Shown: positions 17,587-26,353 of the stretch, piece after piece | Position numbering within the stretch: the stretch's first letter is position 1 | Layout: each line of letters begins with the position of its first letter | From: Chloroflexota bacterium | GTDB taxonomy: Bacteria > Chloroflexota > Dehalococcoidia > JACPPY01 | Direction: 5' to 3' | NCBI GenBank assembly: GCA_016190755.1 | Contig: JACPPY010000076.1 | Span: 1-58,993 of the forward strand | DNA length: 58,993 nucleotides | The notes under the pieces: model-generated | What the model saw: the letters and a program-made list of their open reading frames with translations, nothing else | Database searches by the model: none | What the model was told of the DNA's origin: nothing | Translations under genes and position numbers: made by a program

Positions 17587-18729
17587 GTGGATTTACTATC
17601 AATGGTCGGCCTTGCCCGCGAACGTCAGGCATCTGATCTGCATTTGACCCCGGGCTATCCTCCCATGCTGCGCATACATGGCCATATCGTTCCACTGGAG
17701 GGATCAGAATCACTGACGCCACCCAGCATGGTCGAGGCACTGGCTCAGATTGCAAACAAGGAGCAGTTAGCCGAGTTCGAACGCGAGATGGAACTCGATA
17801 TGGGATGCAACCTTTCCGATGGCAGCCGCATACGGTGCAACGCCGCCAGACAGCGCAGTTCTATAAGCATGGCAATCCGTTTGCTGCCTCCCAAAGTCCC
17901 AAGCATAGAAGAGCTTGGACTGCCTGAGGTATGCAAGGACCTGGCGTTGAAACCTAGAGGGCTAGTGATAATCAGCGGTCCCACGGGTAGCGGCAAGTCG
18001 ACGACATTGGCATCCATGATCCACTACCTGAATGCGATTGAGAAGCGTCGCATCGTCACTGTCGAAGACCCGATAGAATACATATACCCTACCGGAACGT
18101 GCTCCATAGTACAGCGGGAGTTAGGCACAGACACGACATCCTTCGCCAATGCCTTGAAGCACGTCCTAAGACAGGATCCAGATGTGATACTTGTTGGTGA
18201 GATGAGAGACTCTGAAACAGCGTCAGCCGTGTTGACTGTGGCTGACACGGGCCACCTTGTCCTCACCACAGGACATGCGCCCAGTGCTTCCCAAGCCGTC
18301 GAACGTGTCATAGACCTGTTCCCGCCGCATGAGCGGCACCTCGCCCAAGCACGGCTGGCATCACTGCTTCTGGGCGTCTTTTGCCAGGCGTTGGTGCCAA
18401 AGGCCGATGGAACCGGACGGGTGGCCGCTGTGGAGATCATGCTGGCAAACCCTGCGGTGAAAAATCTCATTCGAGAGGGCAAAATATACCAACTGCCGAA
18501 CATAATACAGACACACGCCTCCGAGGGTATGCAGTTGCTCGACAGGGTGTTGGTAAACCTTTATTTGGGCCGGACCATTTCTTACGAGAGCATGATGGCC
18601 TTCTGCAACGACCGGAACGAGGTGGAGCGCCTCACTGGAAGGCCACCCGAACCCATTGTGTTGAAAGTCAAGCGGGACAAAGAGCCATCGCGAGACTCGC
18701 AGGTTGATGTCGGGGTCAAGTCAAACTAG
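17587..18729 (+). CDS. pilT: Type IV pilus retraction ATPase PilT
   Basis: A secretion ATPase of about 380 residues. Landmarks are QASDLHLTPGYPPMLRIHG at the start of the N-terminal PAS-like domain, Walker A GPTGSGKST near 131-139, the acidic EDPIEYIYP box, Walker B DPDVILVGEMRD, the His box HLVLTTGH, and the C-terminal NPAVKNLIREGK, which matches the AIRNLIRE motif needed for retraction. The His box reads TTGHAPSA where PilT usually has TLHT, a local variation. The GTG at 17587 follows the PilMN stop at once and has GAGGCGG upstream; a TTG at 17569 is the alternative. It disassembles pilin to power twitching or DNA uptake. Confidence 0.9.
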   Translation: MDLLSMVGLARERQASDLHLTPGYPPMLRIHGHIVPLEGSESLTPPSMVEALAQIANKEQLAEFEREMELDMGCNLSDGSRIRCNAARQRSSISMAIRLLPPKVPSIEELGLPEVCKDLALKPRGLVIISGPTGSGKSTTLASMIHYLNAIEKRRIVTVEDPIEYIYPTGTCSIVQRELGTDTTSFANALKHVLRQDPDVILVGEMRDSETASAVLTVADTGHLVLTTGHAPSASQAVERVIDLFPPHERHLAQARLASLLLGVFCQALVPKADGTGRVAAVEIMLANPAVKNLIREGKIYQLPNIIQTHASEGMQLLDRVLVNLYLGRTISYESMMAFCNDRNEVERLTGRPPEPIVLKVKRDKEPSRDSQVDVGVKSN

Positions 18730-18880
18730 TCAGAAACCGGTCACTGACCAACCAGGAGAGGCGAGTAAAGACCCCACAGGTTGCTGCGGTCAGAGAACTG
18801 CTTGAAACCTGCCCATAGAACTATGATCAGGCAAAAGCTGTGAGGCCTCTGCGGAAAAAGTTGTTCCTTCGCTTAACTAC

Positions 18881-20395
18881 CTATCCACGGCAGAATACGG
18901 CGCGCAGGACCTCGTCCGGGGTGGTGATGCCGGCGCTGGCTTTTAGCATACCGTCCCGCCACATGGTGATCGTACCCTCAGTTTTTGCCTGAGCTCTGAT
19001 CTGTGTTGCGCTGCCGCCGGACAGGAGCAAGCTGCTGATTTCTTCACTGACGCTCAATATCTCGAATACGCCGGTCCGGCCCAAGTAGCCGGTGCCTGAG
19101 CAAGAGTTGCAGCCAACGCCGTAGTTGAACTCTTTGCGCTCTTCTCCAATCTCCTTGGCGTATGCCTTCCATGCTTCCTCAGGAGCCCCAATTAGCCTGT
19201 GGCAGTGAGGGCATACTCGTCGTACCATGCGCTGGGCCACCACGCCAATCAACGCCGACGCCACGTAGAAAGGCTTCACACCAAGCTCCATCAGCCGGAA
19301 CATCGCGCCCACCGTGTCAGTAGCATGGACTGATGACAGCACCAGGTGTCCCGTCAGGGCTGCCTGTACAGCTATTTCAGCCGTCTCGGCATCGCGTATT
19401 TCTCCCACCAGTATTACGTCAGGGTCCAGCCTCAATATGGAACGCAGGCCGGTGGCGAAGGTTAACCCCGCCCGCGGGTTGACCTCAATCTGGTTGATAT
19501 CCTTTAGTCGGTACTCCACAGGATCTTCGACGGTGATAATATTCCTTTTCGTCCGGTCGAGATGGTTTAGTGAGGCATATAGTGTAGTGGTCTTGCCCGA
19601 GCCGGTAGGCCCGGTCAACAGTATCATTCCATATGGGGACTTAAGAAGCTGTTTGTGCCGTCCCAGGCTGCCCGGCAGGAAACCTAATTCTGTCAACTCC
19701 AACGCAGTGAAAGTCCTGTCGAGTATGCGCAGCACAGCGCTCTGACCGTGCATCGTTTGGATCGTGACCACCCGCACGTTAATTTCACGATCATGCACCT
19801 TGAGCGCAAACTGACCATCCTGCGGTCGCTGGTCAGCAATGTTCATATTTGCCATTATCTTGATCCGCGAGAGGAGAGGCGCATGTGCGGTAAGAGGTAG
19901 CGACACTGTCTCGTGAAGCACGCCGTCAATGCGGTAGCGTACACGGAGCTTGCCTTCTTGCGGTTCAATATGGATATCCGAGGCGCGGTGCTTCACCGCC
20001 TCGCCGACCAGCATATCCAGTGCCCGGACGGCAGGCGCGTCAACGACATCTCCGACCTTAACTCCCTCTTCGGGCTTCGCCACAACATTGTCAGGCTGAA
20101 ACTGGCTTTCAATTTCATCATATGATTTATAGTTGCGGTCGATGGCCTTGCGGATTTCCTCTAGGGGAGCAATCTCGACCTCGACGCGCATTCGGGTGCG
20201 GGCTTCCAACGACTGCATCACCAGAAGGTCAACTGCATCCGCCATGGCGACGGTAAGCACATTATTGCTGACGCTTATCGGCATCAGGTCGTGTTTCCGG
20301 GCCACCGCCTCGGGTACCAGCCGCAAAGCCTCAGGTTCTATGTGCAAAGTATTGAGGTCAATGCGAGGTATACGCGAGCGTGCGGTCGTCACCAC
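18881..20395 (-). CDS. pilB: Type IV pilus extension ATPase PilB (GspE family)
   Basis: This 504-residue assembly ATPase starts with an MshEN-type N-terminal domain (about 15-90). The core includes RASDIHIEP (about 137-145), Walker A GPTGSGKTT (262-270), EDPVEYRL, Walker B DPDVILVGEIRD (324-335), the SSVHATD His box, and a four-cysteine zinc module (Cys395, 398, 429 and 432). The start is GTG at 20395, 8 nt from an AGGAGG site. It lies convergent to the pilus operon, so it must be transcribed separately. PilT is in the operon while PilB is not, and the two motors could therefore be controlled independently. Confidence 0.92.
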   Translation of the reverse strand: MVTTARSRIPRIDLNTLHIEPEALRLVPEAVARKHDLMPISVSNNVLTVAMADAVDLLVMQSLEARTRMRVEVEIAPLEEIRKAIDRNYKSYDEIESQFQPDNVVAKPEEGVKVGDVVDAPAVRALDMLVGEAVKHRASDIHIEPQEGKLRVRYRIDGVLHETVSLPLTAHAPLLSRIKIMANMNIADQRPQDGQFALKVHDREINVRVVTIQTMHGQSAVLRILDRTFTALELTELGFLPGSLGRHKQLLKSPYGMILLTGPTGSGKTTTLYASLNHLDRTKRNIITVEDPVEYRLKDINQIEVNPRAGLTFATGLRSILRLDPDVILVGEIRDAETAEIAVQAALTGHLVLSSVHATDTVGAMFRLMELGVKPFYVASALIGVVAQRMVRRVCPHCHRLIGAPEEAWKAYAKEIGEERKEFNYGVGCNSCSGTGYLGRTGVFEILSVSEEISSLLLSGGSATQIRAQAKTEGTITMWRDGMLKASAGITTPDEVLRAVFCRG

Positions 20396-20570
20396 AGTAT
20401 TGTCCTCCTAAGAAAACCGGAACCGTATAAAGATAAAAACAGACTTCTCGGGCTAGCAGTTGGACTACATCGGGATTCTAAGCAGCTAAGAGTTGCGCTC
20501 AGTGTGACTAATGTTTGTCTTTGGTTGAAGTGCACTCGTCGTACTTGGACCGACTGCATCTGGCGAAGCC

Positions 20571-20600
20571 TTGAATACTCTCGACAGAGGTCGCTATAAT
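20571..20600 (+). promoter_or_regulatory. Promoter TTGAAT-N18-TATAAT for dcd
   Basis: The -35 lies at 20571-20576 and a perfect -10 at 20595-20600. The predicted transcript start near 20607 excludes the upstream ATG at 20599 and supports the ATG at 20635 as the start. Confidence 0.6.
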
Positions 20601-20634
20601 GCAAAGCGTTTCAGGACTGCGTTCAGGGGAGCAT

Positions 20635-21318
20635 ATGGTCTTATCTGATAAGGACATAAAAAGGGCCCTCAAAGAGGGACGCATCAGGGTGAACCCTTCT
20701 CCTGACTTGACCACACAACTCGGTCCGTGCTCCATTGATCTGCGCCTGAACAACGTCTTCCGCGTCTTCGAGCGCAGCCGCGCCCCATACATTGATACGC
20801 GGGTAACGGACTGTGAGGACCTCATGCGAGAGGTCACTGTCAAGCTGGATGAGCCGTTTATTATGCAGCCAGGAGAGCTGGTCCTGGCAAGCACACACGA
20901 GACGCTCGAGTTGCCTGACGATCTCCTGGCGCGGCTTGAGGGGCGCAGCAGCCTGGCACGGCTGGGCATAATAGTCCACGGCACGGCGGGAGTTTTCGAG
21001 CCCGGCTGGCGTGGCCATCCTACGCTGGAACTGGGGAACCTAGGGCCGATGCCTGTGGCGTTGCACCCACTGATGCGGATATGCTCTTTCACCTTCGAGG
21101 AGCTGTCATCACCGTCCGAGGTGCCTTACTGGAAGAAGGGCGGCAAGTACCTGGGCCAGGCCGGAGCCGATCCCAGCCGGTTCAGGACCGAGAAAGACAT
21201 GGAACTGGGCTATAGGATGACCAGAGCTCCAGAACTTCGCCCGGATAGGAATGATAAGCCCCCCCGTGCCCCAGCTCCGCAGTCGGGGACGGAGACTACC
21301 GCCCCAAACACGCAGTGA
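20635..21318 (+). CDS. dcd: dCTP deaminase, possibly bifunctional with dUTPase
   Basis: A 227-residue protein starting MVLSDKDIKRALKEGRI, the usual dCTP deaminase opening. LGPCSIDLRLNN near residue 30 and the core EGRSSLARLGIIVHGTAGVFEPG...LELGN near 100-140 contain the catalytic Glu and the nucleotide-binding Ser and Arg. The stretch HGTAGVFEPGW resembles mycobacterial bifunctional dCTP deaminase/dUTPase more than the single-function enterobacterial enzyme. It therefore may yield dUMP directly, which is the substrate of the thymidylate synthase encoded convergently 18 nt away. The C-terminal 40 residues are Pro-rich, probably disordered, and not part of the family core. Confidence 0.9.
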   Translation: MVLSDKDIKRALKEGRIRVNPSPDLTTQLGPCSIDLRLNNVFRVFERSRAPYIDTRVTDCEDLMREVTVKLDEPFIMQPGELVLASTHETLELPDDLLARLEGRSSLARLGIIVHGTAGVFEPGWRGHPTLELGNLGPMPVALHPLMRICSFTFEELSSPSEVPYWKKGGKYLGQAGADPSRFRTEKDMELGYRMTRAPELRPDRNDKPPRAPAPQSGTETTAPNTQ

Positions 21319-21336
21319 TTCCGGGCAGGACCCCTC

Positions 21337-22011
21337 TTACCACCTCAGTACAGACTTTGCCAGGTCCCAGGTGTAGTCGTACAGATGGAGCCCCTTGCTC
21401 AGGGCGACTATCTCGCCGTCCTCGACACCAATCTGTCCGGCCATATACTCCTTCATCAACTGCAGCCCGCCCAGATTCGATGGGAAACCGCCCCAGAGGT
21501 CCCACGACCTGAAGTAGATGATGAAGTGCAAGGCGCCGTCGCTTATCCTGGTATCCACCAGGCGAAGGCATTGCGATGATGCTTGCTGCCCCGTCTCTTC
21601 CTCACGGCGGTATTGGAATAGTGAGTCCTTGCTGCCCACGGACATGCACAGCCTGTTTGTGCCCGTACCCCACTTCTTGTACAGCCGTATGACCTCGTCC
21701 ATCTGTGGCGCAAGGTCTTGCCCGTAGGTATAGTCTTCTCCAGGTTGAGGCTGGTCCGTCATAAGGTAAAGCACATACTCCTGAAGATATGCCTCCGTCG
21801 TAGGTGCGGGCACACCCTCCGGCACATCAGGCACCAACGGCCGGCGGCCGGGGTGTGATATGTGTATCGCAGCGAACTCTAGTTCTTTGCGCTTGCGGCT
21901 CTCGAAGCTACCCTTGTCGATTACATACTCACGGCCATGCAGCATCACGTTCTTGATCGCCAGGAACCAGGCTTCGGGCAGGTCTCTAGCTTCTATTTCA
22001 GTGATTTTCAA
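21337..22011 (-). CDS. Thymidylate synthase, methanogen-type ThyA-like
   Basis: A 224-residue enzyme. Counting from the TTG at 22014, the active-site Cys149 lies in SSQCLRL, in the same place relative to RSWD (169-172), FPSNLGGLQ (177-185) and HLYD (210-213) as the Cys, RSxD, P-F-N and HxY motifs of ThyA. The short size and the sequence pattern fit the archaeal or methanogen-type thymidylate synthase. The reaction is dUMP to dTMP with a folate or pterin one-carbon donor. The start is a TTG: two tandem TTG codons at 22014 and 22011 follow an AAAGGAG site, and the second has the better spacing. It is convergent with dcd. Confidence 0.8.
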   Translation of the reverse strand: MKITEIEARDLPEAWFLAIKNVMLHGREYVIDKGSFESRKRKELEFAAIHISHPGRRPLVPDVPEGVPAPTTEAYLQEYVLYLMTDQPQPGEDYTYGQDLAPQMDEVIRLYKKWGTGTNRLCMSVGSKDSLFQYRREEETGQQASSQCLRLVDTRISDGALHFIIYFRSWDLWGGFPSNLGGLQLMKEYMAGQIGVEDGEIVALSKGLHLYDYTWDLAKSVLRW

Positions 22012-22191
22012 CAACGACTCCTTTCAGCGCCCCAGTCTCGTAACCCCAAGTTGAGGAGAAAAGGCTTTGCCACATGTGGATGGGTTAACGGCCATTCTAG
22101 CACGGGTCTGGGAGGTCATCAAGCGGTCCAGGTTCTGGTCGTACTCGAAGAGCATTGCATCAAGCTGCAAGTCTTTGCTACAGGCTTAGCT

Positions 22192-23889
22192 CTATCGAGC
22201 CCCGGTGGGTTGCCTGCCAGGCTCGATCAAGAGTAGCGCAGCGGCAAACCTTAACTTTGCCTGTGCTGCGGACGTGTGGCATCTACGAGCTACTTCTCCC
22301 CAGCCCTCCTGTTTCCCGGTAATGTACCCTTTGCGCAGCAAGTATATCTGCTGGTCTTCCTCAGGGACATCCTCCTCGTCCAGTTTCATGAGCACCTCCA
22401 GGTCATCCGCCGTGCCGATGACCCGGCCGATGGACGGGTCCAACGAAAATGCCTGTTGATAGTCAGTCTGTGCACTCTCCTTCTCGCCCAGTCGTTCACA
22501 AGCGACGGCGCGGTTGAACAACGTCCTGGTGTTGGTCGGAAAAAGCCACAGTGAGACATGATAGCATTCAATAGCTTCAGTAAACATGCCCCTGGCGAGG
22601 TAGCCATTGCCGATGATATACAGTGAAAGTCCGGCTATCTGCATCATGCTGAGGCTTCCCACCTCGAGTGCCGAATCCATCTCATCCGGGGTTAACTGCT
22701 TGAGCACCAGCTTTCCGTCTTCCCTGACCCTAGCCAAATATAAACGATGCCGTATATCGGGGGAGCCGTACCAGGGGTCAAGATACTTTTTGGTTCCATC
22801 CGACAGTTCTAAAGCGCAAACACAGTGCGGTACGAACCTGCCGCGATTATCTTGTATAACCTCCATTATTCCCGCATTCAGCCCGCCTTCCACCGCCAGG
22901 AACGACAGTATGCGGGCGTAACCCAGGCAGTCCGCACTGTGCCGGGTCAACACATTGGAAAGCTCCCAATATCTGCCTCTTTTGATGTTGTACCTGGTGA
23001 CCTTGTAGAGCCAATCCGCTATCCTGCTTTCGAGGCGGGACCTGTTCTCTGGCTCAGCTAGTCCCGGAAGCGATGACTTGCAGGCGGCCAGCACCTTGGT
23101 GAGCGACTTGTATACGGTTCCAATATCACACGGGCAACCCGGCATGACATGCCACTCCCGCAAGGCATCCCCGACTTGATTTGTAGTCCATGGCTCGATA
23201 CCGGCCTCTCCTGCAATGCGGCCAACGCGCCTCAGCTTGTCCATCTGCCGGTTAATGATGTTAAAGAAATCCTGCCTCTCCTCGACTACCGCCCGGCGCC
23301 CCATACGCCCCGCCAGCCAGGCATCGATTGAGCCGAAGGGCCCCGCTTTCTGGACCACCTTCCTCTCACGCCACGCGCCAACGAAACGCATGCCTCGGTC
23401 CAACCCTGAGTCACGGGCCAAGTCCAGGTCAATCTCCTGACCTTCCAGAACGGCCTGAACTATTATGTGATCGCTGTACGCAGGGAGCGACCTGATGCCG
23501 GAGATGATCTTCCGTATGTTGTTGGGCATTGGTTCGGATACGGAATCCTCTAGCTGTCGTGCCACGAACTCTAACAGCCCCTCTTCGCCGAAAATTTTCA
23601 GTACAATGAAACGCGCCGGTATGCCATTGGCCCGGAGCAACCCCGCCGTCAGCAGGGCTTTCCCGGCACACATGCCCCTGCCCTTTTGCAGGACTTCGTC
23701 TGCCGTCACATTCCACTCGTCGAGGTAGTAGAGAATGCCGTCCCGCACGAAGTTGGCTATGCGGTCCACGACCTCGCCCCAAGACCCCGCCCCTATCGCC
23801 AGTTCTTTAGCCTTTTGTTCGACTACAGATCCCATGCGCATCCTCTGTGTGGCCCAAATACGCCCATTCTCCGGAGAAGCCAGTTTCAA
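22192..23889 (-). CDS. Tandem transglutaminase-like domains with TPR repeats
   Basis: A 565-residue protein with no signal peptide. The first cysteine-protease/transglutaminase-like core spans about 40-160: the nucleophile in GRGMCAGKALLTAGLLRANGIPAR, then His and Asp candidates in SDHIIVQAVLEG and IDLDL. A second core spans about 290-400: HSADCLGYARILSFLAVEGGLNAG, then VPHCVCALEL and KKYLDPWYG, giving a Cys-His-Asp set. TPR-like helices lie at about 430-510 (GNGYLARGMFTEAIECYHVSLWLFPTN, LFNRAVACERLGEKESAQTDYQQAFSLDPS). Function is unknown; members of the fold hydrolyse or cross-link peptides and amides. I recognise no named family for the full length. Confidence 0.65.
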   Translation of the reverse strand: MKLASPENGRIWATQRMRMGSVVEQKAKELAIGAGSWGEVVDRIANFVRDGILYYLDEWNVTADEVLQKGRGMCAGKALLTAGLLRANGIPARFIVLKIFGEEGLLEFVARQLEDSVSEPMPNNIRKIISGIRSLPAYSDHIIVQAVLEGQEIDLDLARDSGLDRGMRFVGAWRERKVVQKAGPFGSIDAWLAGRMGRRAVVEERQDFFNIINRQMDKLRRVGRIAGEAGIEPWTTNQVGDALREWHVMPGCPCDIGTVYKSLTKVLAACKSSLPGLAEPENRSRLESRIADWLYKVTRYNIKRGRYWELSNVLTRHSADCLGYARILSFLAVEGGLNAGIMEVIQDNRGRFVPHCVCALELSDGTKKYLDPWYGSPDIRHRLYLARVREDGKLVLKQLTPDEMDSALEVGSLSMMQIAGLSLYIIGNGYLARGMFTEAIECYHVSLWLFPTNTRTLFNRAVACERLGEKESAQTDYQQAFSLDPSIGRVIGTADDLEVLMKLDEEDVPEEDQQIYLLRKGYITGKQEGWGEVARRCHTSAAQAKLRFAAALLLIEPGRQPTGAR

Positions 23890-24150
23890 CGAAACTGTAC
23901 AGTCATATTAGCACAGCAGTCCGTTGTGCAAACACAGATTATTCGACCGGCCATTTTACGGAACTTCCTTTTATGTCAATCCCTGTCACAGCATCCATAT
24001 ACATAGCAAACAGACCTCTCAACCCATTCACACACACCAGGGAAACGAATCGATACAATCGTGTCGAGCAAAACTCTGTTGTTGTGCCGAGTGTGCCCGC
24101 CGATTCCTGAATGCAGGAAAAGTACCGTTGAAATCACACGGGAGATAGCT

Positions 24151-26289
24151 ATGAAAGCAAACATTGAAGAATTCGAACTGTCGCAGGAAACCTTAGCCAA
24201 CGCAACGAAAGAGTTAGAGGAGGCGAGAGAAAAGGCTCAAGCTGCTGAGAGAAAATTCCAAGTGGCAGTAGAGGCTCTGACAGTAGCGCAAAGGGAAGCT
24301 GAAGAGACAAGGCAGCAGGTAGAGCATGCTACCGACCAGAGCAAGCTGGCGGAAGAGGCCAAGAGGAAAGCCGAGCAGGAAGCCATAGAGGCCGAGGAAA
24401 CGGCGAAACAGCACTCTCACCAAGTCAAATCGGCCGAGGAAACTGAGGCTGAGGCCAGGGTACGGTTGGAGGAGGCCACAAAAAACAAGGAGATAGAATC
24501 CCAGCAGGCCAAGTTGGCAGTCGAAATCGAAGCCGAGAACACTAAGCTGTTTGAAGAGACAAAGAAGAACGTTGAGCAGTGTGCCGAACAGGTCAGGTCG
24601 GCGGAAGAAATTGCTGCGTTGGCCACGCAAGAGTTGGAAACGTGCAGGCAGGAGGCCGATAAAACTATCCAGGAAGCCAAGACCGCCGTGGAAGCCGCAG
24701 CTAACGCAACGAAGGGCTTGGACGAGGCCGGACAAATGGCAAAGAAAGTTGCACAGGATATCCAAATTGCTGAGGAAGACGAGGCCAGGGCAAAACACCA
24801 GGCTGAAGAGGCCAGAGGAAAAGCTATCCAAGCCGAAGAAGAAGCGGTAACCGCGGAAGAGGCGTTGAATAAGGTCAACCAGGATCTCATCGAGGCCCAG
24901 GAAATTGCTCAACAAGCAGCCAAGATGGCTGCTCTGGCGGTAGAAATGGAGGCCAAGTCCGACCAAAAGTTCACTGAGGCCAAAGAGCGCGCCAGGATGG
25001 CGGCTTTGGAAGCCAAGCAGGCCGAAGATGCTGTCGCTGTGGCGTTAAAAGAAGCGCAAGCGGCAAGAGACAAAGCTGAGGCGGCGGAGAACGACGTAAC
25101 GGCGCGAGAGGCGTCCAGGCCAGAGGCTGCGAAGGAGGCCGCAAAAGCCAAGCAAAGGGCCGCACGTACTGCAGAGAGATTGAAGATAGCAGAGGAAGCT
25201 GCGACTCGTGCGAGAGAGGCCGCCCAGGAAGCCCGGGGCAGGACAGTGGAACTGGAAGCGAGAGCCAAACAGGCTGACGAAGTCACGGCTGATACGGCCT
25301 CAAAGGTTGAAGAAGTAAGGGAAGAAGCTGCCAAGATACCTCAGGAGATCCAGGCTGCTGAGACACTGGCGTCCAAATTGGCTAAAGAAGCCGACACAGC
25401 TCAGCAAGAAGCTAAGCGAACCACAGAGAAACTGAAGGCTGCAGAGGAAGTAAGTTCCAGCATGCAGCAGGAGCTTCTCGGGCCCAAGCGTAAGTATGAT
25501 GTCGCGGCACAAGAGTTAAAAAGAATACAGGAAGTTCTGGCGAAAACGTCAATTGCATCCAGAGAGGCTAGACAGAAAGCTGAGCAGTCCACAGCGCAAT
25601 TTGTAGCTCAGGAAGACGCAGTGGCAAGGGCACGCCGAGAGGTCGCAGAGGCGCGAAAGCAGTTGGAGCAGGCTACTGCAAAGGTAACGTCAGCGCTGCA
25701 GGTGCGGTCTGAAACAGCTCGGAAGGCCACAGAGGCGCGTAAGCAATACGAGGAAGCCTCCAAACGAGCCGAGATAGCGGCTGAAGCTTTGACTAAAGCG
25801 AACCGAGAGGCAGTCGAGGCCAAAAACATTGCTGACGAAGCCACAAGCAAGGCTGAAGAGGCAGAAGACAATGAGGCCAAGGCAAGAAAAGAAGCCAAGA
25901 GAATGGCCAAGTTGAAAGCCAAGGAGGAGGCCAGAGAGGCTAAGGCGTTGCAAAAGAAGGAGGCGGAGGAGGAAAAGAGAAAAGAGGAGGAGAGAGCGGC
26001 CTTAACCAAACTTTACAGTGGGACAGTAAAGATCCTGTTGCCCTCGGGCGCCGATCATGAACAAGTAAAAGAACTCTCCGAGGCCCTCGGTAACGTAGAA
26101 GGGCTCAGGATGATCGGCACTGGTGGTTCGGACAACGGAGTCACAATGGTCGTATTCGCTGAGGCACCAGTCCGCTTGTTCAGCGAACTGGCATCTCTGG
26201 GCCCCATAGCGCAAGTCCATTTATCAAAGAAACATGGACCGAAGGCAATCGAGGTCACATTGGCAAAAAAACAAGGAATAGTCATGTGA
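24151..26289 (+). CDS. Long coiled-coil protein with C-terminal alpha/beta domain
   Basis: A 712-residue protein. Residues about 5-610 are almost entirely Ala, Glu, Lys, Gln and Arg in heptad-like order, with recurring pieces such as AKQAEDA and EEAREKAQAAE, predicted to form one or a few extended coiled-coil rods tens of nanometres long. The last 100 residues are different: GTVKILLPSGADHEQVKELSEALGN, then RMIGTGGSDNGVTMVVFAEAPVRLFSELASLGPIAQVHL, a beta-alpha-beta pattern resembling a small ferredoxin-like domain that I associate with Chloroflexota proteins. There is no signal peptide, membrane helix or ATPase head, so it is not SMC or TolA as such. The ATG at 24151 has a GGGAGA site; a longer GTG frame from 24061 is less likely. 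Confidence 0.7.
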   Translation: MKANIEEFELSQETLANATKELEEAREKAQAAERKFQVAVEALTVAQREAEETRQQVEHATDQSKLAEEAKRKAEQEAIEAEETAKQHSHQVKSAEETEAEARVRLEEATKNKEIESQQAKLAVEIEAENTKLFEETKKNVEQCAEQVRSAEEIAALATQELETCRQEADKTIQEAKTAVEAAANATKGLDEAGQMAKKVAQDIQIAEEDEARAKHQAEEARGKAIQAEEEAVTAEEALNKVNQDLIEAQEIAQQAAKMAALAVEMEAKSDQKFTEAKERARMAALEAKQAEDAVAVALKEAQAARDKAEAAENDVTAREASRPEAAKEAAKAKQRAARTAERLKIAEEAATRAREAAQEARGRTVELEARAKQADEVTADTASKVEEVREEAAKIPQEIQAAETLASKLAKEADTAQQEAKRTTEKLKAAEEVSSSMQQELLGPKRKYDVAAQELKRIQEVLAKTSIASREARQKAEQSTAQFVAQEDAVARARREVAEARKQLEQATAKVTSALQVRSETARKATEARKQYEEASKRAEIAAEALTKANREAVEAKNIADEATSKAEEAEDNEAKARKEAKRMAKLKAKEEAREAKALQKKEAEEEKRKEEERAALTKLYSGTVKILLPSGADHEQVKELSEALGNVEGLRMIGTGGSDNGVTMVVFAEAPVRLFSELASLGPIAQVHLSKKHGPKAIEVTLAKKQGIVM

Positions 26290-26353
26290 GCCGAGGTACA
26301 TTCGTGTGGCGACTATCAAGACAGTGTGCATCAGATGCTCAGAGGTAAATTCT

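Noticed and set aside
24214..24966. 250-codon Leu/Phe-rich minus frame over the coiled-coil gene
   Set aside because: It is the antisense of Glu/Lys/Ala codons, which yields Leu/Phe/Ser strings; no start signals.
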